From assembly GCA_029972135.1 (NCBI GenBank), contig CP124755.1:1364001-1428000 (forward strand): DNA of 64,000 nt, read 5' to 3'. The first letter of the stretch is position 1. Every line of letters begins with the position of its first letter. Source of the stretch: Candidatus Thiocaldithrix dubininis. Lineage in GTDB: Bacteria > Pseudomonadota > Gammaproteobacteria > Thiotrichales > Thiotrichaceae. The position numbers were made by a program, and so were the translations under genes. Under the pieces are notes generated by a model that was not told the DNA's origin, searched no databases, and saw nothing but the letters and a program-made list of their open reading frames with translations. Shown in pieces: positions 9,207 through 18,200 of the stretch.

Positions 9207-9842
9207 ATGCCTAATAAAAATTTAAGTGCGCAAGCGGCGCTTGAACGTCTGCGTGAAGGCAATCATCGGTTTATGACTAATATTCGCAGTCTTGAGAATA
9301 TTTTATGTCATAGCCAGCGTGAAGAATTTATTGCGGGGCAAGCGCCTTATGCGATTATTTTGGGTTGCTCGGATTCACGTGTGCCAGCGGAATTGATTTT
9401 TGGGCAGGGATTTGGTTCGCTGTTTGTGATTCGGGTAGCCGGTAATATTGTTGCTCCATCGCAAATTGGCAGTGTGGAATTTGCCGCTATGCAGTTTCAT
9501 ACGCGTTTAGTCGTGGTGTTAGGGCATACGGATTGTGGAGCGGTCAAAGCAACTTTAGCCGAATTAAAAGCTAATTCACAAAGCCCTTCCAGTCATCAGC
9601 GTTCGATTGCTGAACGTATTGCCCCCGCCGTAGCCGAGTTGATGGAAACCGATTTAAGGCAGCAACCGGAAGTGCTGATGCGCCATGCGGTACGCGCCAA
9701 TATTCGCGCGGCCGCCAGTCATTTACGTCATGGCTCTGAGATTTTGGAGGATATGATCTACAACGATCAACTCATGGTCGTGGGGGCGGAATATTCGCTA
9801 GAAACGGGCTACGTGGATTTCTTTGATATGCCACGTTATTAG
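9207..9842 (+). CDS. Beta-class carbonic anhydrase
   Basis: A 211-aa zinc enzyme interconverting CO2 and bicarbonate. The active-site motifs are complete: CSDSRVPAE gives zinc Cys54 and the Asp56/Arg58 dyad, and HTDCGA gives zinc ligands His107 and Cys110. SD AAGGA lies 8 bases before ATG, and the gap to sulP is 24 bases. There is no signal peptide, so it is cytoplasmic. With SulP it would interconvert imported bicarbonate and CO2. A hairpin (9854-9882) follows the stop. Confidence 0.95.
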   Translation: MPNKNLSAQAALERLREGNHRFMTNIRSLENILCHSQREEFIAGQAPYAIILGCSDSRVPAELIFGQGFGSLFVIRVAGNIVAPSQIGSVEFAAMQFHTRLVVVLGHTDCGAVKATLAELKANSQSPSSHQRSIAERIAPAVAELMETDLRQQPEVLMRHAVRANIRAAASHLRHGSEILEDMIYNDQLMVVGAEYSLETGYVDFFDMPRY

Positions 9843-9853
9843 GTTATGCAATG

Positions 9854-9882
9854 CTTGGGGTAAGCTTAACCTTACCCCCAAG
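9854..9882. terminator. Hairpin between convergent genes
   Basis: CTTGGGGTAAG pairs with CTTACCCCCAAG (one bulged C) around a 6-base loop, between the carbonic anhydrase stop and the convergent prmB stop. The T-run is poor, so bidirectional terminator is probable but not certain. Confidence 0.55.
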
Positions 9883-9891
9883 TTCAACGCT

Positions 9892-10797
9892 TTATAAATA
9901 GTCGGCAAGGGCAAACACTTGTTGCGCACTTAAGGCAAACACACCATCGCCGCCTCGCTCGAATTCTAACCAATAAAATTCCACGTCGGGGAAGGCTGCT
10001 TGTAGGGCAAATTGGCTATTACCGACTTCCACTACTAATACGCCATGTTCGCTTAAATGCGCAGCCGCTTGTTTAATAATACGGCGGGTATGATCTAAAC
10101 CGTCTATGCCTGATGCTAAGCCTAATTCAGGTTCATGGCGGAATTCTTGGCTTAAAGCAGCCATGTCGTCCGCATCTACATACGGCGGATTGCTAACGAT
10201 TAGGTCGTATTGCCGTCCTTGTAGATTATTAAATAAATCCGATTGAATTAGCTCAACTTGCTGCCCGAGTTGATGGCGTTCGACATTGATTTGCGCCACC
10301 GCTAAGGCATCCGCTGAAATATCGCTTAAGTCGACTTGCGCATGTGGGAAAGCGTAAGCGCAGGCAATGCCAATACAGCCGCTTCCGGTGCATAAGTCTA
10401 AAATATTATGCACTTGATTGGCTTCAATGAAGGGCGCAAATTGCTTTTCTACGTATTCGGCAATCGGTGAGCGGGGTACAAGTACGCGTTCGTCCACATA
10501 AAACGATAAACCACAGAACCAACCTTCTTGGGTTAAATACGCAGCGGGCTTACGGGTTTCGATACGTTTTTGGATGATGGCAGCAACCGCTTGGCGCTCA
10601 CTTTGGGTTAAGTGGCTCTCAAAATACAGGCTTGGCGTATCGACTGGCATATGCAATGTATGCAATACCAAATAAGCGGCTTCATCAATACTGGAAGCCA
10701 TACCATGCCCAAAACTTAGCTTGGCTTCGGTGAAGCGGCTTGCGCCCCAGCGTATATAATCTTTAATCGTGGATAATTCAGCGTGTTCAAAATTCAT
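9892..10797 (-). CDS. prmB: Ribosomal protein L3 glutamine methyltransferase PrmB
   Basis: A 301-aa SAM-dependent N5-glutamine methyltransferase of the HemK/PrmA class. It has an N-terminal helical substrate domain, the SAM motif ILDLCTGSGCIGIA near 130 and the catalytic NPPYVD motif (VSNPPYVDADDMAAL). PrmB rather than PrmC is chosen from the N-terminal pattern (TIKDYIRWGASRF, FGHG) and length. ATG 10797 is preferred to a TTG two codons upstream; neither has a strong SD. Confidence 0.9.
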   Translation of the reverse strand: MNFEHAELSTIKDYIRWGASRFTEAKLSFGHGMASSIDEAAYLVLHTLHMPVDTPSLYFESHLTQSERQAVAAIIQKRIETRKPAAYLTQEGWFCGLSFYVDERVLVPRSPIAEYVEKQFAPFIEANQVHNILDLCTGSGCIGIACAYAFPHAQVDLSDISADALAVAQINVERHQLGQQVELIQSDLFNNLQGRQYDLIVSNPPYVDADDMAALSQEFRHEPELGLASGIDGLDHTRRIIKQAAAHLSEHGVLVVEVGNSQFALQAAFPDVEFYWLEFERGGDGVFALSAQQVFALADYL

Positions 10798-10841
10798 AGT
10801 CAAACGGACACAAGCGGCTAAAGGGCGCTATCATCCGGCAT

Positions 10842-11546
10842 TTAAGCCTTGGTTTCTACTGTTGATAGGCTTTGCGCGTGACATTCTGTATGTGTATGCC
10901 GCAAATAATGCGGGTAGTCGATGTGGTATAACATGATTAACAAAATGACCGTGCCCACTAATAACCACACTGCACCCAATAACCATAAACCAAACGGCAA
11001 TACTAACATGAGTGTGCGGATACCTAAGGTAAAGTGTAATGCCCCGCGTTGCATGGCATTGCTGACTAATTGTTCTGATAACACGCGTCGATCAACTTGC
11101 CCTAGCGCATTCAACATAAAGCCGAGGTTATTGTAATAACGCATAGTCAGTAGAAAGTTGAAGAAGGCGAAAAAGAATAAGCTGATGAGTACTAATAAAC
11201 GAGTTAACACCATGTGAAACTCATGGTATCCAAACAGATTTAAGACGTGATTAAAGCTTTCTAAATTCTTTTCCGTGACGGTAAAACTGAGTAAGCCTGC
11301 CACGAGTAAAATGGCGGAGGATGCAAAGAAGCTGGCAGACATTAAGGTATTGCGTAAGGTTTGCACAGCCAAAACATCCCCAGTTGGGCGCTGCATCATG
11401 TGTTTAACCCAAGCACGGCGTACACAACTATTCACGCCAATTTCAGTATGCATGGGTTTATGTCTAATCATCCAGCGTAATATAAAATGATAGCTAAGCA
11501 GTAAGAAGAGGGATAAAGCTAAGAAAAGATATTCTGTATGCGGCAT
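10842..11546 (-). CDS. DUF599-family membrane protein
   Basis: A 234-aa inner-membrane protein with about four or five hydrophobic helices. The conserved DUF599 features are present: RRAWVKHMM near the first cytoplasmic loop, TLRNTLMSASFFASSAILL, FNFLLTMRYYNNLGFML and a TLGIRTLMLVLPFGLWLLG segment. Function is unknown. ATG 11546 (MPHTEYL) has AGGA about 11 bases upstream; an upstream ATG at 11579 would add an unlikely polar stretch. Confidence 0.85.
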   Translation of the reverse strand: MPHTEYLFLALSLFLLLSYHFILRWMIRHKPMHTEIGVNSCVRRAWVKHMMQRPTGDVLAVQTLRNTLMSASFFASSAILLVAGLLSFTVTEKNLESFNHVLNLFGYHEFHMVLTRLLVLISLFFFAFFNFLLTMRYYNNLGFMLNALGQVDRRVLSEQLVSNAMQRGALHFTLGIRTLMLVLPFGLWLLGAVWLLVGTVILLIMLYHIDYPHYLRHTHTECHAQSLSTVETKA

Positions 11547-11625
11547 TAGCGGATTTTTCCTGCAAAACGAGCCAGACATTATATAATGTAGCGCTTAATA
11601 ATCATCATAATAGGCGTTTTACCAC

Positions 11626-11712
11626 ATGCCATTGTATTATAAACGTAAAGAGCAAGCTTGGATCAAGCAGGCTAACGAAGCCTTGAAAACGCTTAATAGT
11701 ACCGCCGTTTAA
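11626..11712 (+). CDS. Possible 28-aa basic peptide with its own terminator
   Basis: A short frame (start MPLYYKRKEQAW) between divergent and unidirectional neighbours ends inside a small hairpin CCGTT-TAAT-AACGG followed by seven T (11705-11725). No clear SD is seen. It could be a micro-protein or a small RNA whose terminator overlaps the frame. There is no family match that I know. Confidence 0.3.
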   Translation: MPLYYKRKEQAWIKQANEALKTLNSTAV

Positions 11713-11725
11713 TAACGGTTTTTTT
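11705..11725 (+). terminator. Short rho-independent terminator
   Basis: A 5-base stem CCGTT/AACGG with a 4-base loop directly followed by a T7 tract. Confidence 0.6.
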
Positions 11726-11744
11726 AAATTCAGAGGACACCACA

Positions 11745-12215
11745 ATGAAGTTAATAAGCACCGTGTTAAGTTTAACCCTGATCAGTCTCTCCACTACAGC
11801 ATTAGCGGATTGTTCACCTGCTAGCGAAGCCGCCGCTTTAAAATTTGTTAACAGCTATATCGGCTATTTAAACAAAGATGCCGCTGATAGCGAACAGTGG
11901 GTGGCAACTAATCAACAATTAACGCCTGAATTTAAAGCAGCTTACAAAAAGTTGGTGACGGATGCGCGTAAGACAGACCCAGAATTAGGTTTAGGTTTTG
12001 ATCCAATTTTGGATGCGCAAGATTACGTCGATAAATTTACCGATATTACCAATTGCAATGCGAAAACGGGGGTTATCTGGGTTAGTGGTAAATGGAACGG
12101 CAGCGCTAGCACTATGCAAGTTGCGGTATTGCCCAAAAATATCAAGAATAAATGGTTAATACAGGGGGCCGGGGTGATCAATATTCCCAAAAAACAGCAA
12201 GCCCCCCGTGATTAA
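11745..12215 (+). CDS. Secreted protein of unknown function (DUF3828-like)
   Basis: A 156-aa protein with a signal peptide cleaved after ALA (about residue 21). The mature part AAALKFVNSYIGYLN...WVATNQQLTPEFKAAYKKLVTDARKTDPELGLGFDPILDAQD resembles small periplasmic NTF2-like/DUF3828 proteins, with two Cys (mature start and ITNCNAK) that could form a disulfide. SD GAGGA precedes the ATG. No operon partner is evident and function is unknown. Confidence 0.75.
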   Translation: MKLISTVLSLTLISLSTTALADCSPASEAAALKFVNSYIGYLNKDAADSEQWVATNQQLTPEFKAAYKKLVTDARKTDPELGLGFDPILDAQDYVDKFTDITNCNAKTGVIWVSGKWNGSASTMQVAVLPKNIKNKWLIQGAGVINIPKKQQAPRD

Positions 12216-12388
12216 ATAACAGTTGCTTAAAAAATAAATTATTTCAAATAATTAATGACCGCTTAACCAGTTTTTAGTGCCCTTATTCTAGAATCTTTTA
12301 TAGTAAGCATCGTCAAATCAGGGTAAGCGCTTGTAGAATGGCGATGCGTTTTGTCTATCTGCTTAATACCACCTGCGGAAGTTTTATA

Positions 12389-15300
12389 ATGAAAAACTCT
12401 TATTCCGTTTTACGTTTTTTAAGCTTGAGTTTGCTAATAAGTCTGGTCTTAAACTTAACTGGTTGCGGTTCAGACGAGAAAAGCACGCAAACCCAAGCAC
12501 TACCGCCAACTTCTAAAACCACTTTAGAAATGTTTAGCCAACGCCCCCCTGCCACGCAAGCGCGTAATCAACCCATTAGCTTTAGTTTTCGCCAACCTGT
12601 CATTAATGCGGATAAGGTGGGGAGTAGTGCGGATGCGTATCTAAGTTTTCAGCCAGCCGTGGCGGGTAAGGCGCAGTTCGCAAGTACCACCCAAGTGATT
12701 TTTGTGCCCAATGAGCCATTAGCCGCCGGGCAAGCGTATAGCTTAAGCGTAAAGCCGGAGGGCTTAGCCAATATTTCTAAAGATGCGGGTGAGTTGGTTT
12801 TCAATTTTAAAACCATGCCTTTAGATATGTCAGTACAAACGGGTGGGTTAGAGCCAGTTACGAATCAACCCCAACAAATGCAGTTAATCGGGCGTATTTT
12901 TACTTCGGATTACATTCAAGCTGAGCAAATTGAGAAAGTGTTGCAAGCCAGCGCACAGAAAAAGCCCTTGGGTATTAGTTGGGAACATAATGCGAATGGT
13001 ACGGATCACCGTTTTACGGTGAATGCGATTCCGCGTGAAAGCTTTGGCACGGATTTAGTCATTAGTTGGGATGGTAAGGCGGCAGGTATTCAAGGCGCAA
13101 ATGCGGTAGGTAACAAAGAAATTCCCATACCCAGCCAACAAACCTTTAGCATTACCCGTATTGAACCGATAAGCGATGACGGCGAGGGCAAAGCCTACAT
13201 TAATGTAACATTTTCTGATCCCTTGGATAGCACACAAGATTTAACCGGCTTGGTGCAATTGAGTGGCGTGGACTTACGTGAGCCGGTCGCCATTTTGGGT
13301 AACCGTTTAATGGTGTATCCGAAAGACAGTATTCCAGCCGGTGAACATAAATTATTGCTTAATCCGGGAATTCGGGCAGCGAATGCCAGTTTAGGTAAAT
13401 TAACCGAGCGCGTTGAGCAGAACCTTACGCTCGAACCGCCTAAACCAGCGGTACGCTTTGTGGGTAAAGGCAGTATTCTGCCCGATAACCAAACGATGGA
13501 AATTCCCATTGAAGCGCGTGGCGTGAATGCGGTGCAAATTACTGCAATGGAGATTTATCCCGATAACATCGCCCAGTTTTTACAAGTGAATGGTTTAAAT
13601 GGCGATGAGCAAGTCGAACGCGTTGGGCGTTATATTTGGCGTAAAACGATTCCTTTAACCGCCGCCAATCCGAATCAGTGGAATCGTTATAGCATTGATG
13701 CCAGCCAATTGGTCAAAACCAAACCCGGCACGATGTATCGTTTAGAATTGGCTGTGAAACGTCAGCATTCTACTTACCCTTGCGCAGCCAGTACTACACC
13801 CGCCAATAGTGCAGATGAACCCTTAAAAAACCATGAAGATCAAGACAGTACCGAGACCAGTGGTTGGGATGGCATTGAAAATTATGTCGCGGGAGAAGAT
13901 GAGAATTTTGAATACAACTGGGAAAAGCGTGACGACCCTTGCGATGAAACTTATTACCATGACAGTGAACAAACCAAAGCCAGCCATAATTTTATTGCCA
14001 GTAATTTAGGTTTAATTGCCAAACAGGATGGTAATGGCAAAGTACATGTAATCGCGACGGATTTACGTTCTGCTAAACCCGCCGCAGATGTCGAATTGAA
14101 TTTGCGTAATTTCCAAGGACAAACTTTGGCGTCGGGCAAAACCAATGGTGAGGGTTTCGCTGATTTAGACACACCCAACACCCCGTTTTTATTGGTTGCT
14201 CAACAAGGTGCAGATAAAGCCTATTTAAAAGTAAATGCGAATACTGCATTAGAAACCAGCCATTTTGATGTAGGCGGTGAGACGGTTAAAAAAGGCTTAA
14301 AAGGCTATATTTACGGTGAACGCGGGGTATGGCGGCCGGGTGATGATATTCACTTAACCTTTGTGTTACAGGATAAAGCGAAAACCTTGCCAGCGAATCA
14401 TCCAGTGACACTGCAATTATTTGATCCCACGGGTAAATTAAAACAAAGTGTTACCAATAAACAACCGACGGGGGCGTTATACACCTTTACGTTAAAAACC
14501 GATGAAAAAGACCCAACCGGTGATTGGTTGGTGAAAGCGGTGTTAGGTAGCAGTACGTTTGACAAGTCGATCAAAATCGAAACCGTGCGTCCGAATCGCT
14601 TAAAAGTAGAGCTGGATTACGGTGTACCTGCTTTAAAAGGGTATGAGCCTTTACCCGAAGCAACCTTATTCGCGCAATGGTTACATGGTGGCACAGCCAG
14701 CAATTTAAAAGCAGACGTTACGGTGCGTTTAAAAGAGAAAACCACCAGCTTTACGCGCTTTGCGGATTATACGTTTGATGACCCTTCACGCAAATTGGAT
14801 AGTAAAGACCAACAATTGCTGGAAGGACGCTTAGACGAACAAGGTAAATTAAGCTTTAGTAAAAATTTCCAACCCGAACAGCCTGCTTCTGGTTTATTAA
14901 GTGCTAACTTTACCAGCCGTGTGTTTGAAGAAGGCGGCGGTTTTAGCATTAGTAAGCAAGACATGGATTATTACCCTTATGCGCATTATGTGGGTATCAA
15001 ATTGCCGAAGGGTGATGCCGAACGCAACATGCTATTAACCGACACTGAGCATACGGTAGAAATTGCCAGCCTGAATGCAGATGGACAAGCGGTGGCTTTA
15101 CCTAAAGTGGAAGTGACGCTGTATAAAATCGAGTGGAAATGGTGGTGGGATAAAACGGCTGATTCGGCGGCGGATTATACCGATGCTAGCAAAAGCACTA
15201 AGTTGCAACAATCGGTGATTAGTACCGCTAACGGTAAGGGTGAATGGAAATTCCAAGTGAAATACCCGGATTGGGGGCGTTATTTAGTACGCGCTTGTGA

Positions 15301-18196
15301 TTTAGAAGGTAAGCATTGTGCTTCTAAACCGGTGTATATCGACTGGCCGGGTTGGGCGGGACGTGCGCAAGAAGACGGTGCAGGCGCAGCGGCGATGTTG
15401 CGCTTCAATAGTGATAAAACCAGCTATAAAGTAGGGGAAACCGCGCAGATTCAATTGCCAGAATCACAAGCAGGGCGTGCTTTATTGACGGTTGAGACCA
15501 GTAGCCAAATTTTGGAACAACGCTGGTTAGAATTTAACGGTCAACGCACGCAAATCAGTTTACCGATTACCGCTGCCATGTCACCCAATGCTTATGTCAG
15601 CATTAGCTTATTGCAAGCGCATCAGGGTAAACAAAATGATCGACCCTTGCGCTTATATGGCATTTTGCCGATTGTGGTGGATGACCCTAATACACAATTA
15701 ACGCCAACCATTAAAGCCGCCGAAGAGTGGAAGCCCGAAAGCACGCAAAGTTTTAGCGTAACGGAGCAAAACGGGCGAGCTATGGATTATACCGTCGCCG
15801 TAGTGGATGAAGGTTTACTGGGTTTAACCCGTTATGAATCCCCGGATTTGCACAAAGTGTTTTATCGTAAAGAAGCGTTGGGCATTAAAACTTGGGATTT
15901 ATTCGATAGCGTGATTGGTGCGTACAGCGGCAATTTAGAGCGTATGTTGGCGATTGGTGGGAGTGATGAAGCGCAAATCGATGATGCGGCAAATAAACCG
16001 AAACGCTTCCCACCCGTCGTGCAATTCTTAGGTGCATTCCATTTAGAGGCTGGGCAAAGCCGTGAACATAGCGTAACACTGCCCTCTTATTTAGGTGCAG
16101 TGCGCGTGATGGTGGTAGCGGCAGATAGCAATAATGCTTATGGCAAAGCTGAACAGTCGGTTTATGTGCGCCAGCCGTTAATGATGTTGTCCTCCTTACC
16201 GCGTACTTTAAAAACAGGTGAGACGTTACAAGTGCCGTTAACCTTATTTGTGTCTGATCCCGCCATTAAATCGGTGGATATTAAAGCTGAAGGCACGGAT
16301 GCGTTTAGTAGCGTTGGTACGGTGGTGAGTGTGCCGTTCAATCAAGTGGGTGAAAAGGTAGCAACCGTCCAGATTAAAGCGGGCAATAAACCTATGATGG
16401 GTAAACTACGCTTTACCGCTAGTAGTGGCGCACAAAGCAGTAGCCATTCAGTGGATATTGAGATTCAAGCGCCGAATGTGCCCAGTATTCGTACGCAAAC
16501 CGAAGCGATTGAAGCCGGTAAAGCATGGCAAACCAGCGTGAAACCGTTTGGTTTAGCGGGTACTAATCAAACTAGTTTAGAATTGTCCTCTGTGCCGAAC
16601 TTGAATCTGGAACAGCATTTGGATTATTTGGTGAATTATCCTCACGGTTGTTTAGAGCAAACCACTTCGGCAGCCTTCCCACAATTGTATTTACCGAAAT
16701 TATTAGCACTTGAACCTACCCGTCAGCAAAAAGTGGAAAGCAATATTAAACGTGCGATTAGTCGTTTAGGTAACTTCCAAGCCAGCAATGGCAATCTGAT
16801 GTATTGGCCGGGTTCAAGTGAAGCGAATGATTGGGCGAGTATTTATGCGGGACATTTCTTAACCGAAGCGCAAAAGCAAGGTTATAACGTGCCTTTGGGG
16901 TTAATGAGCGCGTGGCAAGCCTATCAAGTGAAGCAAGCGCAAGATTGGACAAATGCCAACGGTGAAGACAGTTCTTCTACCCAAGCGTATCGTTTATATG
17001 TATTGGCGATTGCGGGTAAGCCTCAGTTAGGTGCAATGAACCGCTTGCGTGAATCGGGTAAAGCCAATGAACAAGCGCGTTGGTTATTGGCAGCAGCTTA
17101 CCAACAAGCGGGGCAACCCGATGCGGCACAACAAACGGTACAAGGTTTAGTGGCCACTAATGTGAATGCACCTGAATCTGAACAAACCTTTAGCCAAAAA
17201 TTAGGGCAATTAGGTTTGCAATTGGAAAGCTTATTGGCTTTACAAAAACCACAGGATGCGGATTTATTGGTGCAGCAAATTAGCCAAGAATTAGGCAATA
17301 GCGCCACTACACCCAATACCCACGATATTAGCTGGGCATTGTTATCGGTTGCACATTATCTAAGCAATGGACAACAAGCCGTCAGTGCAGATTACACAAT
17401 TGACCAAGGCACAGCCTTAGCGCTGAATAGTGCGAAACCTTTATTAAGCCAGTTAATTTCTAATGCAGATCAAGCCTTTAATTTAACCGTTAATAATAAA
17501 GGAACGCATAAATTGTATGCCAGTGTGAATCAGCGTGGGATTGCCAAGGCAGGCGATGAACAAACTGAAAGCAATGGTTTAAGCTTAGCCGCCAGTCTGT
17601 TAGATAAAGCGGGTACTGAAGTATGGAATGCTGAATCAGGTAATGCCGGTTTAACGCTACAACAAGGACAGGATTACACATTAGATGTTGTGGTGACCAA
17701 TACCACCGAACAACCGCTGAAACGCTTAGCCTTATCCACTCTAGTGCCCTCTGGTGTAGAAATTGTGGTGGCAGACAATACACCTCCTGTAGAAGCGCCA
17801 AAACCTGAGGCAAAAGCCACCGATGCCAGCAGCAACGAAGCCGAAAGCGAAGGGGATGGTGAGAATAGCAACGCGACGGCTAACAGTAATGCGGCTAGTG
17901 CTGCTACAGCAACGGAGGCAGCCAATGCTAATACAGCGAGTAAAGCAGCGGATAATGCGGGTTTAACGTATCAAGATGTACGGGATGATCGGGTATTGAG
18001 CTACTTTGATCTAGCACCGAAAGAGAGTAAAACCGTTAAAGTGCGTATGAATGCGGCATTCTTAGGTGATTATTACTTCCCAGCGATTAGCACCGAAGTG
18101 ATGTATCGCCCCAGTATTCGTGCGCGTACTGCGGGTTTACCTGTACAAATTGTTAAACCGAATACGACTAACTCTGAACCTGCATTGACTCACTAA
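12389..18196 (+). CDS. yfhM: Bacterial alpha-2-macroglobulin lipoprotein (YfhM type)
   Basis: A 1935-aa periplasmic, lipid-anchored protease trap. Start ATG 12389 gives a clean lipoprotein signal (lipobox LTGC, Cys at about 27) with GGAAG upstream; the longer frame from 12338 is rejected. MG domains occupy roughly 100-1000, bait region and CUB-like parts follow, and the thioester motif GCLEQ has its Cys at residue 1421. Two inserts are unusual: an acidic DEN/EDE stretch around 500-530 and an Ala/Ser/Asn low-complexity linker around 1805-1860. E. coli YfhM is shorter (1653 aa). Adjacent pbpC matches the known A2M-PBP1C pairing, in which the trap guards the cell during envelope breach. Confidence 0.95.
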   Translation: MKNSYSVLRFLSLSLLISLVLNLTGCGSDEKSTQTQALPPTSKTTLEMFSQRPPATQARNQPISFSFRQPVINADKVGSSADAYLSFQPAVAGKAQFASTTQVIFVPNEPLAAGQAYSLSVKPEGLANISKDAGELVFNFKTMPLDMSVQTGGLEPVTNQPQQMQLIGRIFTSDYIQAEQIEKVLQASAQKKPLGISWEHNANGTDHRFTVNAIPRESFGTDLVISWDGKAAGIQGANAVGNKEIPIPSQQTFSITRIEPISDDGEGKAYINVTFSDPLDSTQDLTGLVQLSGVDLREPVAILGNRLMVYPKDSIPAGEHKLLLNPGIRAANASLGKLTERVEQNLTLEPPKPAVRFVGKGSILPDNQTMEIPIEARGVNAVQITAMEIYPDNIAQFLQVNGLNGDEQVERVGRYIWRKTIPLTAANPNQWNRYSIDASQLVKTKPGTMYRLELAVKRQHSTYPCAASTTPANSADEPLKNHEDQDSTETSGWDGIENYVAGEDENFEYNWEKRDDPCDETYYHDSEQTKASHNFIASNLGLIAKQDGNGKVHVIATDLRSAKPAADVELNLRNFQGQTLASGKTNGEGFADLDTPNTPFLLVAQQGADKAYLKVNANTALETSHFDVGGETVKKGLKGYIYGERGVWRPGDDIHLTFVLQDKAKTLPANHPVTLQLFDPTGKLKQSVTNKQPTGALYTFTLKTDEKDPTGDWLVKAVLGSSTFDKSIKIETVRPNRLKVELDYGVPALKGYEPLPEATLFAQWLHGGTASNLKADVTVRLKEKTTSFTRFADYTFDDPSRKLDSKDQQLLEGRLDEQGKLSFSKNFQPEQPASGLLSANFTSRVFEEGGGFSISKQDMDYYPYAHYVGIKLPKGDAERNMLLTDTEHTVEIASLNADGQAVALPKVEVTLYKIEWKWWWDKTADSAADYTDASKSTKLQQSVISTANGKGEWKFQVKYPDWGRYLVRACDLEGKHCASKPVYIDWPGWAGRAQEDGAGAAAMLRFNSDKTSYKVGETAQIQLPESQAGRALLTVETSSQILEQRWLEFNGQRTQISLPITAAMSPNAYVSISLLQAHQGKQNDRPLRLYGILPIVVDDPNTQLTPTIKAAEEWKPESTQSFSVTEQNGRAMDYTVAVVDEGLLGLTRYESPDLHKVFYRKEALGIKTWDLFDSVIGAYSGNLERMLAIGGSDEAQIDDAANKPKRFPPVVQFLGAFHLEAGQSREHSVTLPSYLGAVRVMVVAADSNNAYGKAEQSVYVRQPLMMLSSLPRTLKTGETLQVPLTLFVSDPAIKSVDIKAEGTDAFSSVGTVVSVPFNQVGEKVATVQIKAGNKPMMGKLRFTASSGAQSSSHSVDIEIQAPNVPSIRTQTEAIEAGKAWQTSVKPFGLAGTNQTSLELSSVPNLNLEQHLDYLVNYPHGCLEQTTSAAFPQLYLPKLLALEPTRQQKVESNIKRAISRLGNFQASNGNLMYWPGSSEANDWASIYAGHFLTEAQKQGYNVPLGLMSAWQAYQVKQAQDWTNANGEDSSSTQAYRLYVLAIAGKPQLGAMNRLRESGKANEQARWLLAAAYQQAGQPDAAQQTVQGLVATNVNAPESEQTFSQKLGQLGLQLESLLALQKPQDADLLVQQISQELGNSATTPNTHDISWALLSVAHYLSNGQQAVSADYTIDQGTALALNSAKPLLSQLISNADQAFNLTVNNKGTHKLYASVNQRGIAKAGDEQTESNGLSLAASLLDKAGTEVWNAESGNAGLTLQQGQDYTLDVVVTNTTEQPLKRLALSTLVPSGVEIVVADNTPPVEAPKPEAKATDASSNEAESEGDGENSNATANSNAASAATATEAANANTASKAADNAGLTYQDVRDDRVLSYFDLAPKESKTVKVRMNAAFLGDYYFPAISTEVMYRPSIRARTAGLPVQIVKPNTTNSEPALTH

Positions 18197-18200
18197 CACA

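Noticed and set aside
12338-12388. Upstream start for the alpha-2-macroglobulin gene
   Set aside because: It would place 17 residues before a perfect lipoprotein signal; ATG 12389 has its own SD.
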